Positions 31,830 through 43,247 of a DNA stretch of 64,000 nt are shown here, piece after piece. The notes under the pieces were generated by a model that saw only the letters and a program-made list of their open reading frames with translations, was not told the origin of the DNA and did no database searches. The stretch is from the NCBI GenBank assembly GCA_947462685.1, contig CANHPL010000001.1:186001-250000 (forward strand), read 5' to 3'. The stretch is from Burkholderiaceae bacterium (GTDB taxonomy: Bacteria > Pseudomonadota > Gammaproteobacteria > Burkholderiales > Burkholderiaceae). Each line of letters opens with the position of its first letter. Position 1 is the stretch's first letter. A program made the translations under genes and the position numbers.

Positions 31830-32210
31830 ATGTTTTACATTCATCATCCTAAGTCAAAATTACTTTCCAATTGGTGCAAAGTCATATTGTTTAGCATTTT
31901 GTTTACGCAATTTTTAGGATATCAGCATCGGGTAGCTCATGCGTTAATAAGCAACTCTCAACATGTATCCGCCCCCCAATTTAATACCTTACCTGTAGCT
32001 TTTGAGGGGTCAGACTTTTTTACCCATCAAGACATTAAACATGAATGTGCTTCTTGGGATCATGCTGTATTAGGTTATGGATTTTCAAGCCTTCTATTTC
32101 AAATAGAACTCTTATCCCTTAGCTTTGGAATCAATCGATCAAGTTATCAATCCAACTGTTTTTCCAAGACCTTTTCTTATCACTCAAGAGCCCCGCCTAC
32201 CTCAAATTAA
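31830..32210 (+). CDS. Small secreted/membrane-anchored protein, DUF2946-like
   Basis: N-terminal hydrophobic helix, CASWDHAVLG segment and terminal FSYHSRAPP motif; sits before a TonB-dependent receptor. Confidence 0.55.
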   Translation: MFYIHHPKSKLLSNWCKVILFSILFTQFLGYQHRVAHALISNSQHVSAPQFNTLPVAFEGSDFFTHQDIKHECASWDHAVLGYGFSSLLFQIELLSLSFGINRSSYQSNCFSKTFSYHSRAPPTSN

Positions 32211-32239
32211 TTCTTTTTTTTAATTAATTTAAGGGCGTT

Positions 32240-34276
32240 ATGGGTAAATATCACATTTGTTTTTTATATGTATTTTTTTTGAGTTCATGCTTTTTTTATA
32301 GTCATTTCATCTTTGCGCAAGAACAATCGATTCGGGTAACAGATATTCCGCCATTAACCGTCGAAGGTTCTACCGCGTTTTCCAATAACTCTGAACTGAA
32401 TATTGGTCAAAGGGAACTCCAAAATAGATTCTCCGCCAATATTGCTGACTCTTTAAATGATCAGCTTGGATTTAGTAGCTCATCTTTTGGTCAAAGTTCG
32501 AACCGACCAATTATCAGGGGGATGTCTGGTTACAGAGCCCCAACTCTTCAAAATGGCATGAACTCTGGAGACGTATCGAGCGTTTCTCCTGATCATGCGG
32601 TTGCTTCTGAGGTCATGTTTAGTCAAGCTATAGAATTGTTACGCGGTGGCGAATCACTACGTTATAGCTCTGGCGCAAATCAGGGTCTTATCAATGTGGT
32701 TGATCAGAGAATACCCTCGACTATTTTAGCGGAGCCCAGTGCTAGTCTTATTGGTCAATATAACTTGAACCAACGGGGTCTATCGACTGGCATATTGGCT
32801 GAAGACTCGATTGGCAACTGGACGTTACATGTTGATAATACTTCACGTCATTTGAATGATTATCAACGTCCTGATGGTCAAACTCAACCATATTCTTTTA
32901 CTCGTCAAAATGATTTTGGGGTAGGTGCAAGTTATTTTAGAGCATCGGGTTTTACCGGGTTTTCTTTTAGTCAATTTCAAAATTTGTATGGAATACCTTC
33001 TCAAGAAGGCTCTCAAATTGACTTATTTCAAACGCGTTTTTCCGTACTCGATGAAGAATCAAATCCATTCGCGGGCATTTCCAAACTCAAATCGCAATTT
33101 ACTTATACCAACTATAAGCATCAAGAGATTTCCAATGTTCAAACGCCAGAGTCTGAGTTTAAAAACAAGTCCTATGAAGCTCGCTTAGAGTTATTTCATC
33201 ATCCTTATGAAGGCTGGAATGGATCTTTTGGCTTTCAAGCGGGTAGTGGAACCATCTCTGCATCTGATTTAACAAACCCCAACCTCAATGCGGCTATCAT
33301 TCCCTCTACAACATCTACCAATTTTGCTATGTTTGCCGTGGAAAATAAGTCCTTTGGCCAAATTGCTGTTCAACAAGCCTTACGATATGAGTGGCTTAAA
33401 CGTAGTCCTGATTCATCTATTCCATATACAGATAACCCTAATTTTGATATTCCTACTGGTGGCAATGCACCGCTGAGTACTACACCAAGCTCAAATCAGT
33501 TTTCTCTCATTTCTTTATCTTCACAAGCTGCCTGGAATTACTCTGTCGAACATGCCATATTAATTCGCTATAGCTTTACTCAACGGGCTCCCGGTGTTGA
33601 TGAGTTGTACTCGTTTGGAAATCATGATGCAACTGCCACTTTTGATGTCGGCAACAACAATCTGAATAAGGAAAGCTCGAATCATTTTGAAATGGGCTGG
33701 AGAAAAAATAAAGGTCTCACACAGGCAAAGCTTAATCTTTATCAAGATTTTATTTCAAACTTTATTTATACCCAATATACAGGTGCAACAGATCAAAATA
33801 GTGGCTTTCCTGTTCGTCAATTTTTACAAGCAAATGCAATTATTAAGGGAATAGAATCTGAGATTACTTACAATCTAAATGGTGATGGGTTTTCTGGTCG
33901 CATTTTTGGGGATTATTCAGAAGGCACTCTAGACCAAGGTGGCCACTTACCTCTTCAGCCAGCAACTCGCATTGGTGGGGCGATTTATTACAACCGATTT
34001 GATTGGAAATCAAATCTCTCATTCATTCATGCATTTGGGCAATATAAAACTGCCACATCTACTTTTTATAACGAACCTAGTACCGCAGGGTATAACAAAT
34101 TAGATTTTAGATTGTCAAAATCGCAAGCAATCAATCGAATACTAGTTACTTACTATTTACAGGCAAATAATTTATTGAACGATACCATCCGATTCTCAAC
34201 AACTGTGGACACTCTCAGAATGTATGCCCCACAACCTGGTAGAACCTTTATTTTAGGAATAAAAGTAGACTACTAG
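32240..34276 (+). CDS. TonB-dependent receptor, ZnuD-like
   Basis: RPIIRGMSGYRAPTLQNGMNSGDVSSVSPDHAVASEVMFSQAIELLRGGESLRYSSGANQGLINVVDQRIP plug; C-terminal beta-barrel. Confidence 0.85.
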   Translation: MGKYHICFLYVFFLSSCFFYSHFIFAQEQSIRVTDIPPLTVEGSTAFSNNSELNIGQRELQNRFSANIADSLNDQLGFSSSSFGQSSNRPIIRGMSGYRAPTLQNGMNSGDVSSVSPDHAVASEVMFSQAIELLRGGESLRYSSGANQGLINVVDQRIPSTILAEPSASLIGQYNLNQRGLSTGILAEDSIGNWTLHVDNTSRHLNDYQRPDGQTQPYSFTRQNDFGVGASYFRASGFTGFSFSQFQNLYGIPSQEGSQIDLFQTRFSVLDEESNPFAGISKLKSQFTYTNYKHQEISNVQTPESEFKNKSYEARLELFHHPYEGWNGSFGFQAGSGTISASDLTNPNLNAAIIPSTTSTNFAMFAVENKSFGQIAVQQALRYEWLKRSPDSSIPYTDNPNFDIPTGGNAPLSTTPSSNQFSLISLSSQAAWNYSVEHAILIRYSFTQRAPGVDELYSFGNHDATATFDVGNNNLNKESSNHFEMGWRKNKGLTQAKLNLYQDFISNFIYTQYTGATDQNSGFPVRQFLQANAIIKGIESEITYNLNGDGFSGRIFGDYSEGTLDQGGHLPLQPATRIGGAIYYNRFDWKSNLSFIHAFGQYKTATSTFYNEPSTAGYNKLDFRLSKSQAINRILVTYYLQANNLLNDTIRFSTTVDTLRMYAPQPGRTFILGIKVDY

Positions 34277-34288
34277 GCATTTGGTGAT

Positions 34289-34846
34289 TTAATCTCCAAA
34301 TAATTTTTGGCGAAGCTCACGTCTTTCCTGAGCTTCAAGTGACAAATTGGCGGTTGGTCTGGCAAGCAATCTCGAAACTCCGATTGCTTCGCCGGTTTCT
34401 TCACACCAACCGTATTCTCCAGATTCGATTCTTCCGAGTGCTTGTTCTACTTTCTTCAAAAGCTTTCTTTCGCGATCTCTAGTTCTTAATTCTAGAGCAT
34501 GCTCTTCTTCAATAGTTGCTCGATCAGCAGGGTCTGGAACCAAAGTGTTTTCTCGTAAATTTACGGTCGTGGCATCTGCATTTTTTAAAATATCATCACG
34601 TAATTTTTGTAGGCGTTCTTTAAAAAACTCTAATTGCTCTGCATTCATATAGTCTTTATCAGACATTTTCGTTAACTGTGCTTCAGAAATTAATTCAATT
34701 ACTTTCGTTGTAGCCGGTTTTTTTGTTTTAGTAGTCATTTCATTTTTAGCTTGATCTTTAGATCCAGCTTTATTTCCTTTAGTATTTTTTTCAGTATCTA
34801 TGTTTGTTTTTTTACTTACTGTTTTTTTTATGGTCGATGTAGGCAT
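34289..34846 (-). CDS. dksA: RNA polymerase-binding transcription factor DksA
   Basis: FFKERLQKLRDDILKNA...DPADRATIEEEHALELRTRDRERKLLKKVEQALGRIESGEYGWCEETGEAIGVSRLLARPTANLSLEAQERRELRQKLFGD; Lys-rich N-terminal extension; start at MPTSTIKK. Confidence 0.95.
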   Translation of the reverse strand: MPTSTIKKTVSKKTNIDTEKNTKGNKAGSKDQAKNEMTTKTKKPATTKVIELISEAQLTKMSDKDYMNAEQLEFFKERLQKLRDDILKNADATTVNLRENTLVPDPADRATIEEEHALELRTRDRERKLLKKVEQALGRIESGEYGWCEETGEAIGVSRLLARPTANLSLEAQERRELRQKLFGD

Positions 34847-34884
34847 TTTTTGATCCTTATATATTTTTTTATGTTTCTTGAAGA

Positions 34885-35931
34885 TTAAACTAAACAACCC
34901 TCTAAACCCATCATTAAAGTATCTTTTGGTAAATCCTGTCCTATAAATACAATTTTTGATTGCTTTAACTCTGTGCCCCACGGACCTGCCATATCGCTGC
35001 CCATCATTTCATGGACACCCTGTAAGACCACTTTACGATTTGAACCTTTAACGTATAAAACTCCCTTATAACGTAATAATTTTTGACCAAATACGGATAA
35101 TATGCCCCCTAAGAAGTCTTCAAGTTTTTTGTGATCAAAAGGCTTGTCACTTCTAAACACAAAAGATTGAATTTTATCGGTATGACCATGGTGGTCATGA
35201 TGATGCTCGTGCCCATGGTGATGATCATGATCGTGATCATGACTATGATCATGTCCACAATCCTCATGATCCTCTTGTTCTAAAAAATGTGGGTCAATAT
35301 CTAATTTTGCGTTTAAATTAAATCCATGAAGGTCAAATACTTCATCTAGATTGACCACACCATGAGTAATTTCTTTAATTGGTGCTTTTGGGTTCATATG
35401 GACAATGCGATTTCTTAAAGCCTGTCGAATTTTTTCATCCACAACATCACATTTAGTAATGAATATTTGATCTGCAAAACCGACTTGATTTTGAGCTTCT
35501 TCATGTTGATCTAATTGCTGATCACCATGTTTGGCATCAACCAATGTCACAACAGCATCTAAAACATAATGTTCAGCGACATCATCATCCATAAAAAATG
35601 TTTGAGCTACTGGGCCTGGATTGGCGATTCCAGTTGTTTCTATCACCACACGGTCGAAGGATATTTGTTTAGCTTTTTTCTGTTCCCACAACTGATTCAA
35701 TGCCTCTACTAAATCGCCACGAATAGTGCAACAGACACAACCGTTACTCATTTGCACAATCTGTTCATCACTATTTTGAATAAGAATTTCGTTATCGATA
35801 TTTTCTTCGCCAAACTCATTTTCTATAACTGCAATTTTCTTTCCATGATCAGCAGTTAATATGTGTTTTAAGAGCGTCGTTTTGCCGCTTCCCAAAAAGC
35901 CAGTCAAAATCGTTACAGGTATAAGTGCCAT
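34885..35931 (-). CDS. CobW/COG0523-family GTPase (putative metallochaperone) with His/Asp-rich insert
   Basis: VTILTGFLGSGKTTLLKHIL; NGCVCCTIRGDL; HDHSHDHDHDHHHGHEHHHDHHGH. Confidence 0.93.
   Translation of the reverse strand: MALIPVTILTGFLGSGKTTLLKHILTADHGKKIAVIENEFGEENIDNEILIQNSDEQIVQMSNGCVCCTIRGDLVEALNQLWEQKKAKQISFDRVVIETTGIANPGPVAQTFFMDDDVAEHYVLDAVVTLVDAKHGDQQLDQHEEAQNQVGFADQIFITKCDVVDEKIRQALRNRIVHMNPKAPIKEITHGVVNLDEVFDLHGFNLNAKLDIDPHFLEQEDHEDCGHDHSHDHDHDHHHGHEHHHDHHGHTDKIQSFVFRSDKPFDHKKLEDFLGGILSVFGQKLLRYKGVLYVKGSNRKVVLQGVHEMMGSDMAGPWGTELKQSKIVFIGQDLPKDTLMMGLEGCLV
35160..35270. repeat. Low-complexity catgatgatcatg repeat encoding the His-rich linker
   Basis: Repeated catg/gtgatcatga units within the CobW CDS. 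Confidence 0.8.
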
Positions 35932-35966
35932 TTTTTCCTAAATCTTTGCTTAAGCCATAGATATGC

Positions 35967-37172
35967 TTAAATTCGTTCCAATAATAAACCCTTGAGATAA
36001 TCGCCTTCAGGGAAACATGTTAATTTAGGGTGGTCTAGCCCTGATGTCAAGCGCTTTAGTACGCGAAATTTAAATTCGCCCGATTTTTGATGGCTAGCTG
36101 CCTCTTTACTTGCCGCAAAAATTGTTTTTTCAAAAGTCTCCATATCCATGGCACCCGAACAAGAGAAAGTGAGTATTAACCCACTTTTATTCAACATTTG
36201 CATTGCTGTTCGATTAATTTCTTTATATGCCCGAATTGCTTTCGATAAATGTGCTGCTGAGGGAGCAAATTTAGGAGGGTCCAAGATAATTAAATCAAAG
36301 AACTCTTCTCGAATCCGCATATTTTTGAGGGTTTCAAAAGCATCTTCATCTAACCACTTTGTGCGACTTTCCTCAAAATTATTCAATTTAGTCTGCTTTT
36401 TTGCTATATCTAAAGCATCGCCGGAGGAGTCCACAGAAATGACTTCTTTAGCGCCACCTTGTAAGGCAGATAATGAAAATCCTCCCGTATAGCAAAACAT
36501 ATTTAATACTCGACGACTTTGAGATAACTCTTGAACAAGCAGACGATTGTCCCTCTGATCTATATAAAAACCTGTTTTATGACCGTGTATTGGATCAACC
36601 AAATAAGAAATGGCATTTTCTTTGACCAAAACTTCTGTATTAGGCTGCACTCCATATAAAAGACCTGTTTGTGACTCAAGTCCTTCTCTTTGTCGAACGG
36701 CAGCATCTGATCGCTCATAAATCGAATCACAGTCTGTCTGTTGGGCAAGAATCTCTACAATGACATCTTTCCAATGGTCTGCCCCAGCACTTAAGAACTG
36801 ACACACTAAAAGCTTGTCATATTGATCGACAATGAGTCCAGACAGACCATCCGCTTCGCCGAAAATTAGTCGAATGGCATTCGTATTTTTAATCCATTTT
36901 TTCCGATGCTCTAGGGCAGTAGCTATTTTTCTTTTGAAAAAAGCATGATCAATCGCCTCCTCTGGATCCCACGTCCACATTCTTGCTCTGATTTGTGAAT
37001 GAGGGCTATATGCTGCTCTGCCAATCATTTTTTTTGCGTCATTAAACACACTCACGGTTGTTCCAAGACCGACTTTACCTTCATAGCGCGCCACTGTACT
37101 TGAAAAGATCCATGGATGTTGGTGAAGTACTGAGTGCTCTTTACCACCCTCTAAAAAGATACTTGCTTGCAT
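35967..37172 (-). CDS. RlmI-family 23S rRNA methyltransferase
   Basis: N-terminal PUA-like region; NMFCYTGGFSLSALQGGAKEVISVDSSGDAL; LDPPKFAPSAAHL. Confidence 0.9.
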   Translation of the reverse strand: MQASIFLEGGKEHSVLHQHPWIFSSTVARYEGKVGLGTTVSVFNDAKKMIGRAAYSPHSQIRARMWTWDPEEAIDHAFFKRKIATALEHRKKWIKNTNAIRLIFGEADGLSGLIVDQYDKLLVCQFLSAGADHWKDVIVEILAQQTDCDSIYERSDAAVRQREGLESQTGLLYGVQPNTEVLVKENAISYLVDPIHGHKTGFYIDQRDNRLLVQELSQSRRVLNMFCYTGGFSLSALQGGAKEVISVDSSGDALDIAKKQTKLNNFEESRTKWLDEDAFETLKNMRIREEFFDLIILDPPKFAPSAAHLSKAIRAYKEINRTAMQMLNKSGLILTFSCSGAMDMETFEKTIFAASKEAASHQKSGEFKFRVLKRLTSGLDHPKLTCFPEGDYLKGLLLERI

Positions 37173-37174
37173 AT

Positions 37175-38167
37175 TTATTTACTTACCTTTGACCGTGGAT
37201 GCGCTAAATCGTAAGCTTGCGCTAAATGTTGAAAATCTAGGGCAGTATAAATCTGAGTGCTCCCAATGCTGGCATGTCCAAGCATTTCTTGAACGGCTCT
37301 CAGATCATGGGATGATTGCAATACGTGACTTGCAAAACTATGGCGCAACATATGTGGATGAACATGAACAGGCAATCCAGACCTCATGGCGAGATTTTTT
37401 AAACGCTCTTGGACAGTTCTTGGAGAAAGTCTTTGAGCTTTTTGATTCATGAATAAGGGGCCTTCAGTCTTGACTTGTTCCTCCATTTTTTTTGCCCATA
37501 CGTCAAACCAAGTTCTAAGAGCCTGCATCGCTGACGATCCGATGGGAACAATTCGACGTTTTCCACCTTTACCTAAAACATGAACTTCTTGACTATCCCA
37601 AGCAATCCATCCCAAAGAGTCTTTTGCATACCCTTTTGTAAGTGAACTATCAATTCCAAGAATTTCAGATAAGCGCAATCCAGACGAATAAAATAGCTCA
37701 ACCAAGGCATGATCTCGCAAAAAAGGCCATGGTTCAGTTAATGATCGGCTGGCTTCTTGTTGGGCTTTTTCCATTAATACAATGGCGTATTCAACACTCA
37801 ACGCTTTAGGCAAACTCTTGGCTTTTCTAGGAGCACGCAAGTCTTGAACTGGATTTACTCTAATCTCATTAACGAGTAAATATGTTTTACTGGTTGCTAG
37901 CCAATCAAAAAACGTTCTCCAAGCAGACAGAAGTCTTGATATTGAGCGTGGTGAGGAACCTTGGCTATGGAGTTTTGCAACCCAAGATCTCGTATGAGTG
38001 TTCGTCACTTGATGTAACTCTACATGCTGTTCAGATATATATTTACAAAGAATATTTAAATCTTGGCGATAGGCTTTGAGGGTGTGGGGGGATAGTTGTC
38101 TAACAACCCTAAGCTCTTCTATGAATTGTTCAACCGCAAGGAGTTCCCCAGTGGTTGTGCTTTGCAT
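37175..38167 (-). CDS. xerC: Tyrosine recombinase XerC
   Basis: LSPHTLKAYRQDL; YSSGLRLSEILGID; HMLRHSFASHVLQSSHDLRAVQEMLGHASIGSTQIYTALD. Confidence 0.95.
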   Translation of the reverse strand: MQSTTTGELLAVEQFIEELRVVRQLSPHTLKAYRQDLNILCKYISEQHVELHQVTNTHTRSWVAKLHSQGSSPRSISRLLSAWRTFFDWLATSKTYLLVNEIRVNPVQDLRAPRKAKSLPKALSVEYAIVLMEKAQQEASRSLTEPWPFLRDHALVELFYSSGLRLSEILGIDSSLTKGYAKDSLGWIAWDSQEVHVLGKGGKRRIVPIGSSAMQALRTWFDVWAKKMEEQVKTEGPLFMNQKAQRLSPRTVQERLKNLAMRSGLPVHVHPHMLRHSFASHVLQSSHDLRAVQEMLGHASIGSTQIYTALDFQHLAQAYDLAHPRSKVSK

Positions 38168-38808
38168 TACTGATCCTGAAATCGATACAGCGCTGCGGCA
38201 GCAAATTGAGCTAATTGATGAATGTAACTAAGGCCCATCTGGGGCAAAAATTTTTCCTTGTCTTGACTCGCCATCAACAGCACGCCCAAGGTGGTACTTT
38301 GATACTTTAATTGAATCAATATAATACTGCCATCATCTAACAAAAGATCTGCGCTAACTAAATTCGTTGCAAGATCAACACTGCCACAAATAGGCGCTTG
38401 ATCGAGTTTCGTCTTTAATTCATCAAAGACTTGTTCTGGAGGAATAATTTCTACTTTTCCAATATCAAATAACTTATGAAGGCTAGTCGTAATGCTTTCG
38501 ATTGTTGCATTTCTATCTTTAGAGGCAAGCAAGCCCTCTAACCACTGCATCATTAAGGTTTGAGTGCGATCATTTTCAGTTCCAAAACGCAACATTTCAG
38601 ATAATCGCTGATTTAGATCTCGATTTTGATTTCTCAGCAAAGCCATTTGTTTTTCTTGTAAAGAAACTGCTTTCCCACTATGCGAGTTAACCAGCTCAAT
38701 TTGAGTTAATAAGTCTGGATGACGATCAAAAAATCCTGGCGTTGATAAAAGCCATTGGGCAATTAAATGCTCTTGATCTTGTTGAGGTTGATTGATATCC
38801 GAATCCAT
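38167..38808 (-). CDS. DUF484 family protein
   Basis: WLLSTPGFFDRHPDLLTQIELVNSHSGKAVSLQEKQMALLRNQNRDLNQRL; next to xerC. Confidence 0.88.
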   Translation of the reverse strand: MDSDINQPQQDQEHLIAQWLLSTPGFFDRHPDLLTQIELVNSHSGKAVSLQEKQMALLRNQNRDLNQRLSEMLRFGTENDRTQTLMMQWLEGLLASKDRNATIESITTSLHKLFDIGKVEIIPPEQVFDELKTKLDQAPICGSVDLATNLVSADLLLDDGSIILIQLKYQSTTLGVLLMASQDKEKFLPQMGLSYIHQLAQFAAAALYRFQDQ

Positions 38809-38830
38809 TTGAGTATCTTTTCTTGATTAA

Positions 38831-40315
38831 TTAGTTGCTTAATTTTTCTTTTAATATTTGGTTCACTTGAGAAGGATTAGCTTTACCTTTGGATGCTTTC
38901 ATAATTTGGCCCACTAAAGAATTAAATGCCTTTTCCTTACCACTTCTATATTCCTCTACAGATTTTGGATTATCCGAGAGAACTTGGTCAATAATTTTTT
39001 CAATTGCTCCCACATCACTGATTTGCTTTAATCCTTTTTCTTCAATAAGCGCATCCACAACCCCCTGATCAGCTAATACACCTGATGTACCTCTTTCCCA
39101 AAGTGTTGCAAATATATCTTTTGCAATTTTGTTAGAAATAGTTCCATCTTGAATTCTTTGTAAAATTTGAGCAAGGTGGGATGGGCGTAACGGTGCTTCA
39201 GATGCTTCAAGACCATCTCGATTCAATGCCGACGCAAGATCTCCCGACATCATATTGACCGCGGGTTTCACTAAGTCCTCTTGGATTAAAGTGAGTAACT
39301 CAATAAAGTAATCTGCGGTTGATTTACTTTGGGTTAAAAGAGACGCATCATAGTCACTTAACCCATATGAGGTTCGCCACGAATTTCTTAACGTACTTGG
39401 TAAAGCTGGCATATTTGCTTGAATCTGCAAAATCATATCTTGTGTAATCTGAAGTGGCAATAAGTCTGGATCAGGAAAGTAACGGTAGTCTTGAGCATCC
39501 TCTTTACTTCTCATACTTCGGGTCTCTTGACGATCTGGATCATATAAACGCGTTTCTTGTTTAACGACGCCACCGTCTTCAATAAGCTCAATTTGCCGTT
39601 GTACTTCGTACTGAATAGCTTCTTCTAAGAATTTAAAGGAGTTCAGGTTTTTTATCTCACATCGTGTGCCAAATTCTTGTTGTCCTATTGGTCTGACTGA
39701 AACATTGGCATCACACCGAAATGAGCCTTCTTGCATATTGCCGTCACAAATTCCAATCCACATGACTAGTGCATGTAATTCTTTTGCATAAGCAACTGCC
39801 TCAGCAGCGCTGCGCATGACTGGGTCAGTAACAATTTCTAATAGAGGTGTTCCTGCTCGGTTTAAATCAATACCACTCGATTTTTCACCATGAAGTCCCA
39901 CAAAATCGTCGTGTAATGATTTACCAGCATCTTCCTCTAAGTGAGCTCTTGTGAGTTGAATTTCTTTTTTGACGCCTTCAACCTCAATGGCAATCTTCCC
40001 ACCGATCACGATTGGTAATTCAAATTGACTAATTTGATAACCCTTGGGCAAGTCTGGATAAAAATAATTTTTTCTTGCAAAAATGCTGGTTGGAGCAATC
40101 TTAGAGCCGATTGCTAACCCGAAACGAATAGCATGATTAACCGCTTCTTCATTCAATACGGGCAAAGTTCCAGGAAGCGCCAAGTCAACAGGACACGCCT
40201 GAATATTTGGCTCTGCGCCAAAGGCAATACTTGCTCCACTAAATATTTTTGAATTCGTTTTTAGTTGAGCATGAGTTTCAAGCCCAATTACGACTTCCCA
40301 ATTTGACCTTGTCAT
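38831..40315 (-). CDS. gatB: Asp/Glu-tRNA amidotransferase subunit B
   Basis: [24 protein letters not shown]; start at MTRSNWE. Confidence 0.97.
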   Translation of the reverse strand: MTRSNWEVVIGLETHAQLKTNSKIFSGASIAFGAEPNIQACPVDLALPGTLPVLNEEAVNHAIRFGLAIGSKIAPTSIFARKNYFYPDLPKGYQISQFELPIVIGGKIAIEVEGVKKEIQLTRAHLEEDAGKSLHDDFVGLHGEKSSGIDLNRAGTPLLEIVTDPVMRSAAEAVAYAKELHALVMWIGICDGNMQEGSFRCDANVSVRPIGQQEFGTRCEIKNLNSFKFLEEAIQYEVQRQIELIEDGGVVKQETRLYDPDRQETRSMRSKEDAQDYRYFPDPDLLPLQITQDMILQIQANMPALPSTLRNSWRTSYGLSDYDASLLTQSKSTADYFIELLTLIQEDLVKPAVNMMSGDLASALNRDGLEASEAPLRPSHLAQILQRIQDGTISNKIAKDIFATLWERGTSGVLADQGVVDALIEEKGLKQISDVGAIEKIIDQVLSDNPKSVEEYRSGKEKAFNSLVGQIMKASKGKANPSQVNQILKEKLSN

Positions 40316-41811
40316 TTTTTGACTCCGGAATTTGTTGGAGCTAATTGATGCCAAGAACTGTTTTGTTGGAACTGATCGGCTATTTGCAGCATCTTTGCTT
40401 CAGAAAAATAATTTCCAATGATTTGTAAGCCGATTGGTAATCCTTGTTGACTCATGCCACATGGAATACTCATTGCAGGTAGGCCTGCAAGATTTGGGCT
40501 AAGTGTATATATATCTTCTAAATACATTTCTACAGGATCTTTAGATTTTTCACCAACTTTCCATGCGGCCTGAGGAGCGACTGGCCCCATCAAAACATCA
40601 CACTTGGCGAACGCTGCTTGAAAATCCTCGGCAATAATTCGTCTAATCTTCTGTGCTTGCAGGTAATACGCGTCGTAGTAGCCCTGGGATAGAACATATG
40701 TCCCAATCAAAATTCGACGTTTTACCTCGGCACCAAAACCTTCTGATCTAGATCTCTCATACATTTGATTGAGATCTTTGTATTCTTTTGCTCTAAATCC
40801 ATAACGTACGCCATCATATCGACTCAAATTACTGGAGGCTTCTGCAGGTGCCAAAACATAGTAAACCGGTATTGAAAGCTTTGTTTTTGGCAAAGACACT
40901 GCTATACAAGTTGCACCTAACTCTTCGAATTTTTTTAAGGCCTCTTGAACTGAGTTACGAACCTCCTCTTGCAATCCTTGTGCAAAATACTCCTCTGGAA
41001 CACCGATACGTAAACCTTGAAGAGGTAAGCCGCCAGAAGTCGCCCAAGGTTTCCCAATTAAACCTTGGTAATCCATAGCGCCCTTTCGTAATGAAGTAGA
41101 GTCTCTAGGATCGTGCCCTGAAATTGCATTCAATATGAGTGCACAGTCCTTTGCGGATTTACCCATTGGACCGGCCTGATCAAGAGAAGATGCATAAGCA
41201 ATCATCCCGTACCTCGACACGCTTCCGTAAGTTGGCTTAATGCCCGTTATCCCACAAAACGCTGCTGGCTGGCGAATGGAGCCCCCGGTGTCAGTGCCGG
41301 TTGCAATCGGCGCCAAACCAGCTGCCACTGCCACAGCAGAGCCTCCAGAAGACCCTCCTGATACATAACTGGTGTTCCAAGGATTGAGTGCGGCACCATA
41401 GGCTGAGTTTTCATTTGAGGAGCCCATGGCAAATTCGTCCATATTGGTTTTACCCAAACACACCATACCGGCCCCATTGGCGCCAAGTAACTCCACAACC
41501 CTTGCATCATATGGGCTTAAAAAGTTTTCTAACATTTTAGAAGCAGCTGTGGATTTCCAATCCTTGGTCACAAATACATCTTTGTGCGCAATGGGAATTC
41601 CAGTCAAAGGCCCGGCTTCTCCTTTAGCAATTTTTTGATCTGCGGATCTTGCGTCTCTGAGGGAAAAATCCTCTTGGACATCTAAATAGGCATTGAACTC
41701 CTTAGATCTAGCCATACGGTCCAAGAAATATTGAGTAAGCTCAACACTTGATATTTCCTTAACTAAGAGGGCATCAGAGAGCTCTGTAAGCGATTTTTCG
41801 TGCCAGTTCAT
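40312..41811 (-). CDS. gatA: Asp/Glu-tRNA amidotransferase subunit A
   Basis: Amidase signature [35 protein letters not shown]. Confidence 0.97.
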   Translation of the reverse strand: MNWHEKSLTELSDALLVKEISSVELTQYFLDRMARSKEFNAYLDVQEDFSLRDARSADQKIAKGEAGPLTGIPIAHKDVFVTKDWKSTAASKMLENFLSPYDARVVELLGANGAGMVCLGKTNMDEFAMGSSNENSAYGAALNPWNTSYVSGGSSGGSAVAVAAGLAPIATGTDTGGSIRQPAAFCGITGIKPTYGSVSRYGMIAYASSLDQAGPMGKSAKDCALILNAISGHDPRDSTSLRKGAMDYQGLIGKPWATSGGLPLQGLRIGVPEEYFAQGLQEEVRNSVQEALKKFEELGATCIAVSLPKTKLSIPVYYVLAPAEASSNLSRYDGVRYGFRAKEYKDLNQMYERSRSEGFGAEVKRRILIGTYVLSQGYYDAYYLQAQKIRRIIAEDFQAAFAKCDVLMGPVAPQAAWKVGEKSKDPVEMYLEDIYTLSPNLAGLPAMSIPCGMSQQGLPIGLQIIGNYFSEAKMLQIADQFQQNSSWHQLAPTNSGVKK

Positions 41812-42101
41812 TCAATTACCTTCGGTACTAAATAAAGTCCCTCATGGCTGACAGGCGCAGATAACATATTATTTGTACGATTATTATCTTCAGACACAAC
41901 ATCCACCCTTAATGCTTGACTAAGTGGCTCAATTAATGCAATTGGGTGAAAAAGAGGCTCAACCCCTGTTGTGTCAACTGACTGCAACTCGGCAACCAAA
42001 TTCAATATGTTTTCTAGCTCCTTAGAAACCTGTTTGGTCTGGTGAGGATCTAATTCCAAACCTGAGAGTTTGGCTAAATGATTAATTTCTTCAATATTCA
42101 T
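41808..42101 (-). CDS. gatC: Asp/Glu-tRNA amidotransferase subunit C
   Basis: [48 protein letters not shown]. Confidence 0.95.
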   Translation of the reverse strand: MNIEEINHLAKLSGLELDPHQTKQVSKELENILNLVAELQSVDTTGVEPLFHPIALIEPLSQALRVDVVSEDNNRTNNMLSAPVSHEGLYLVPKVIE

Positions 42102-42165
42102 AACGTGCTTGCAGTATCATATACATTATCTTCTAAAAACTAGTTTATATTGTAAACTTTAATAA

Positions 42166-43221
<1,056 letters not shown>

Positions 43222-43247
43222 CTCAACCATAAAAACTGAGGTGCAAA

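Noticed and set aside
31661-31830. Zur or Fur box upstream of the ZnuD-like receptor cluster
   Set aside because: AT-rich with only short chance palindromes; no convincing match by eye.
34289-34500. Loss of the DksA four-Cys zinc finger as a novel variant
   Set aside because: The CEETG...LSLEAQERRE form is, to my knowledge, usual for beta- and alphaproteobacterial DksA; kept only as context for the zinc locus.
35160-35270. Repeated catg/gatcatga units as a CRISPR or repeat element
   Set aside because: In frame within the CobW gene, encoding the His-rich metal-binding loop; no spacers.
37175-38167. Tyrosine recombinase as a mobile-element integrase
   Set aside because: Sequence and DUF484 neighbour fit chromosomal XerC; no att sites or element genes nearby.
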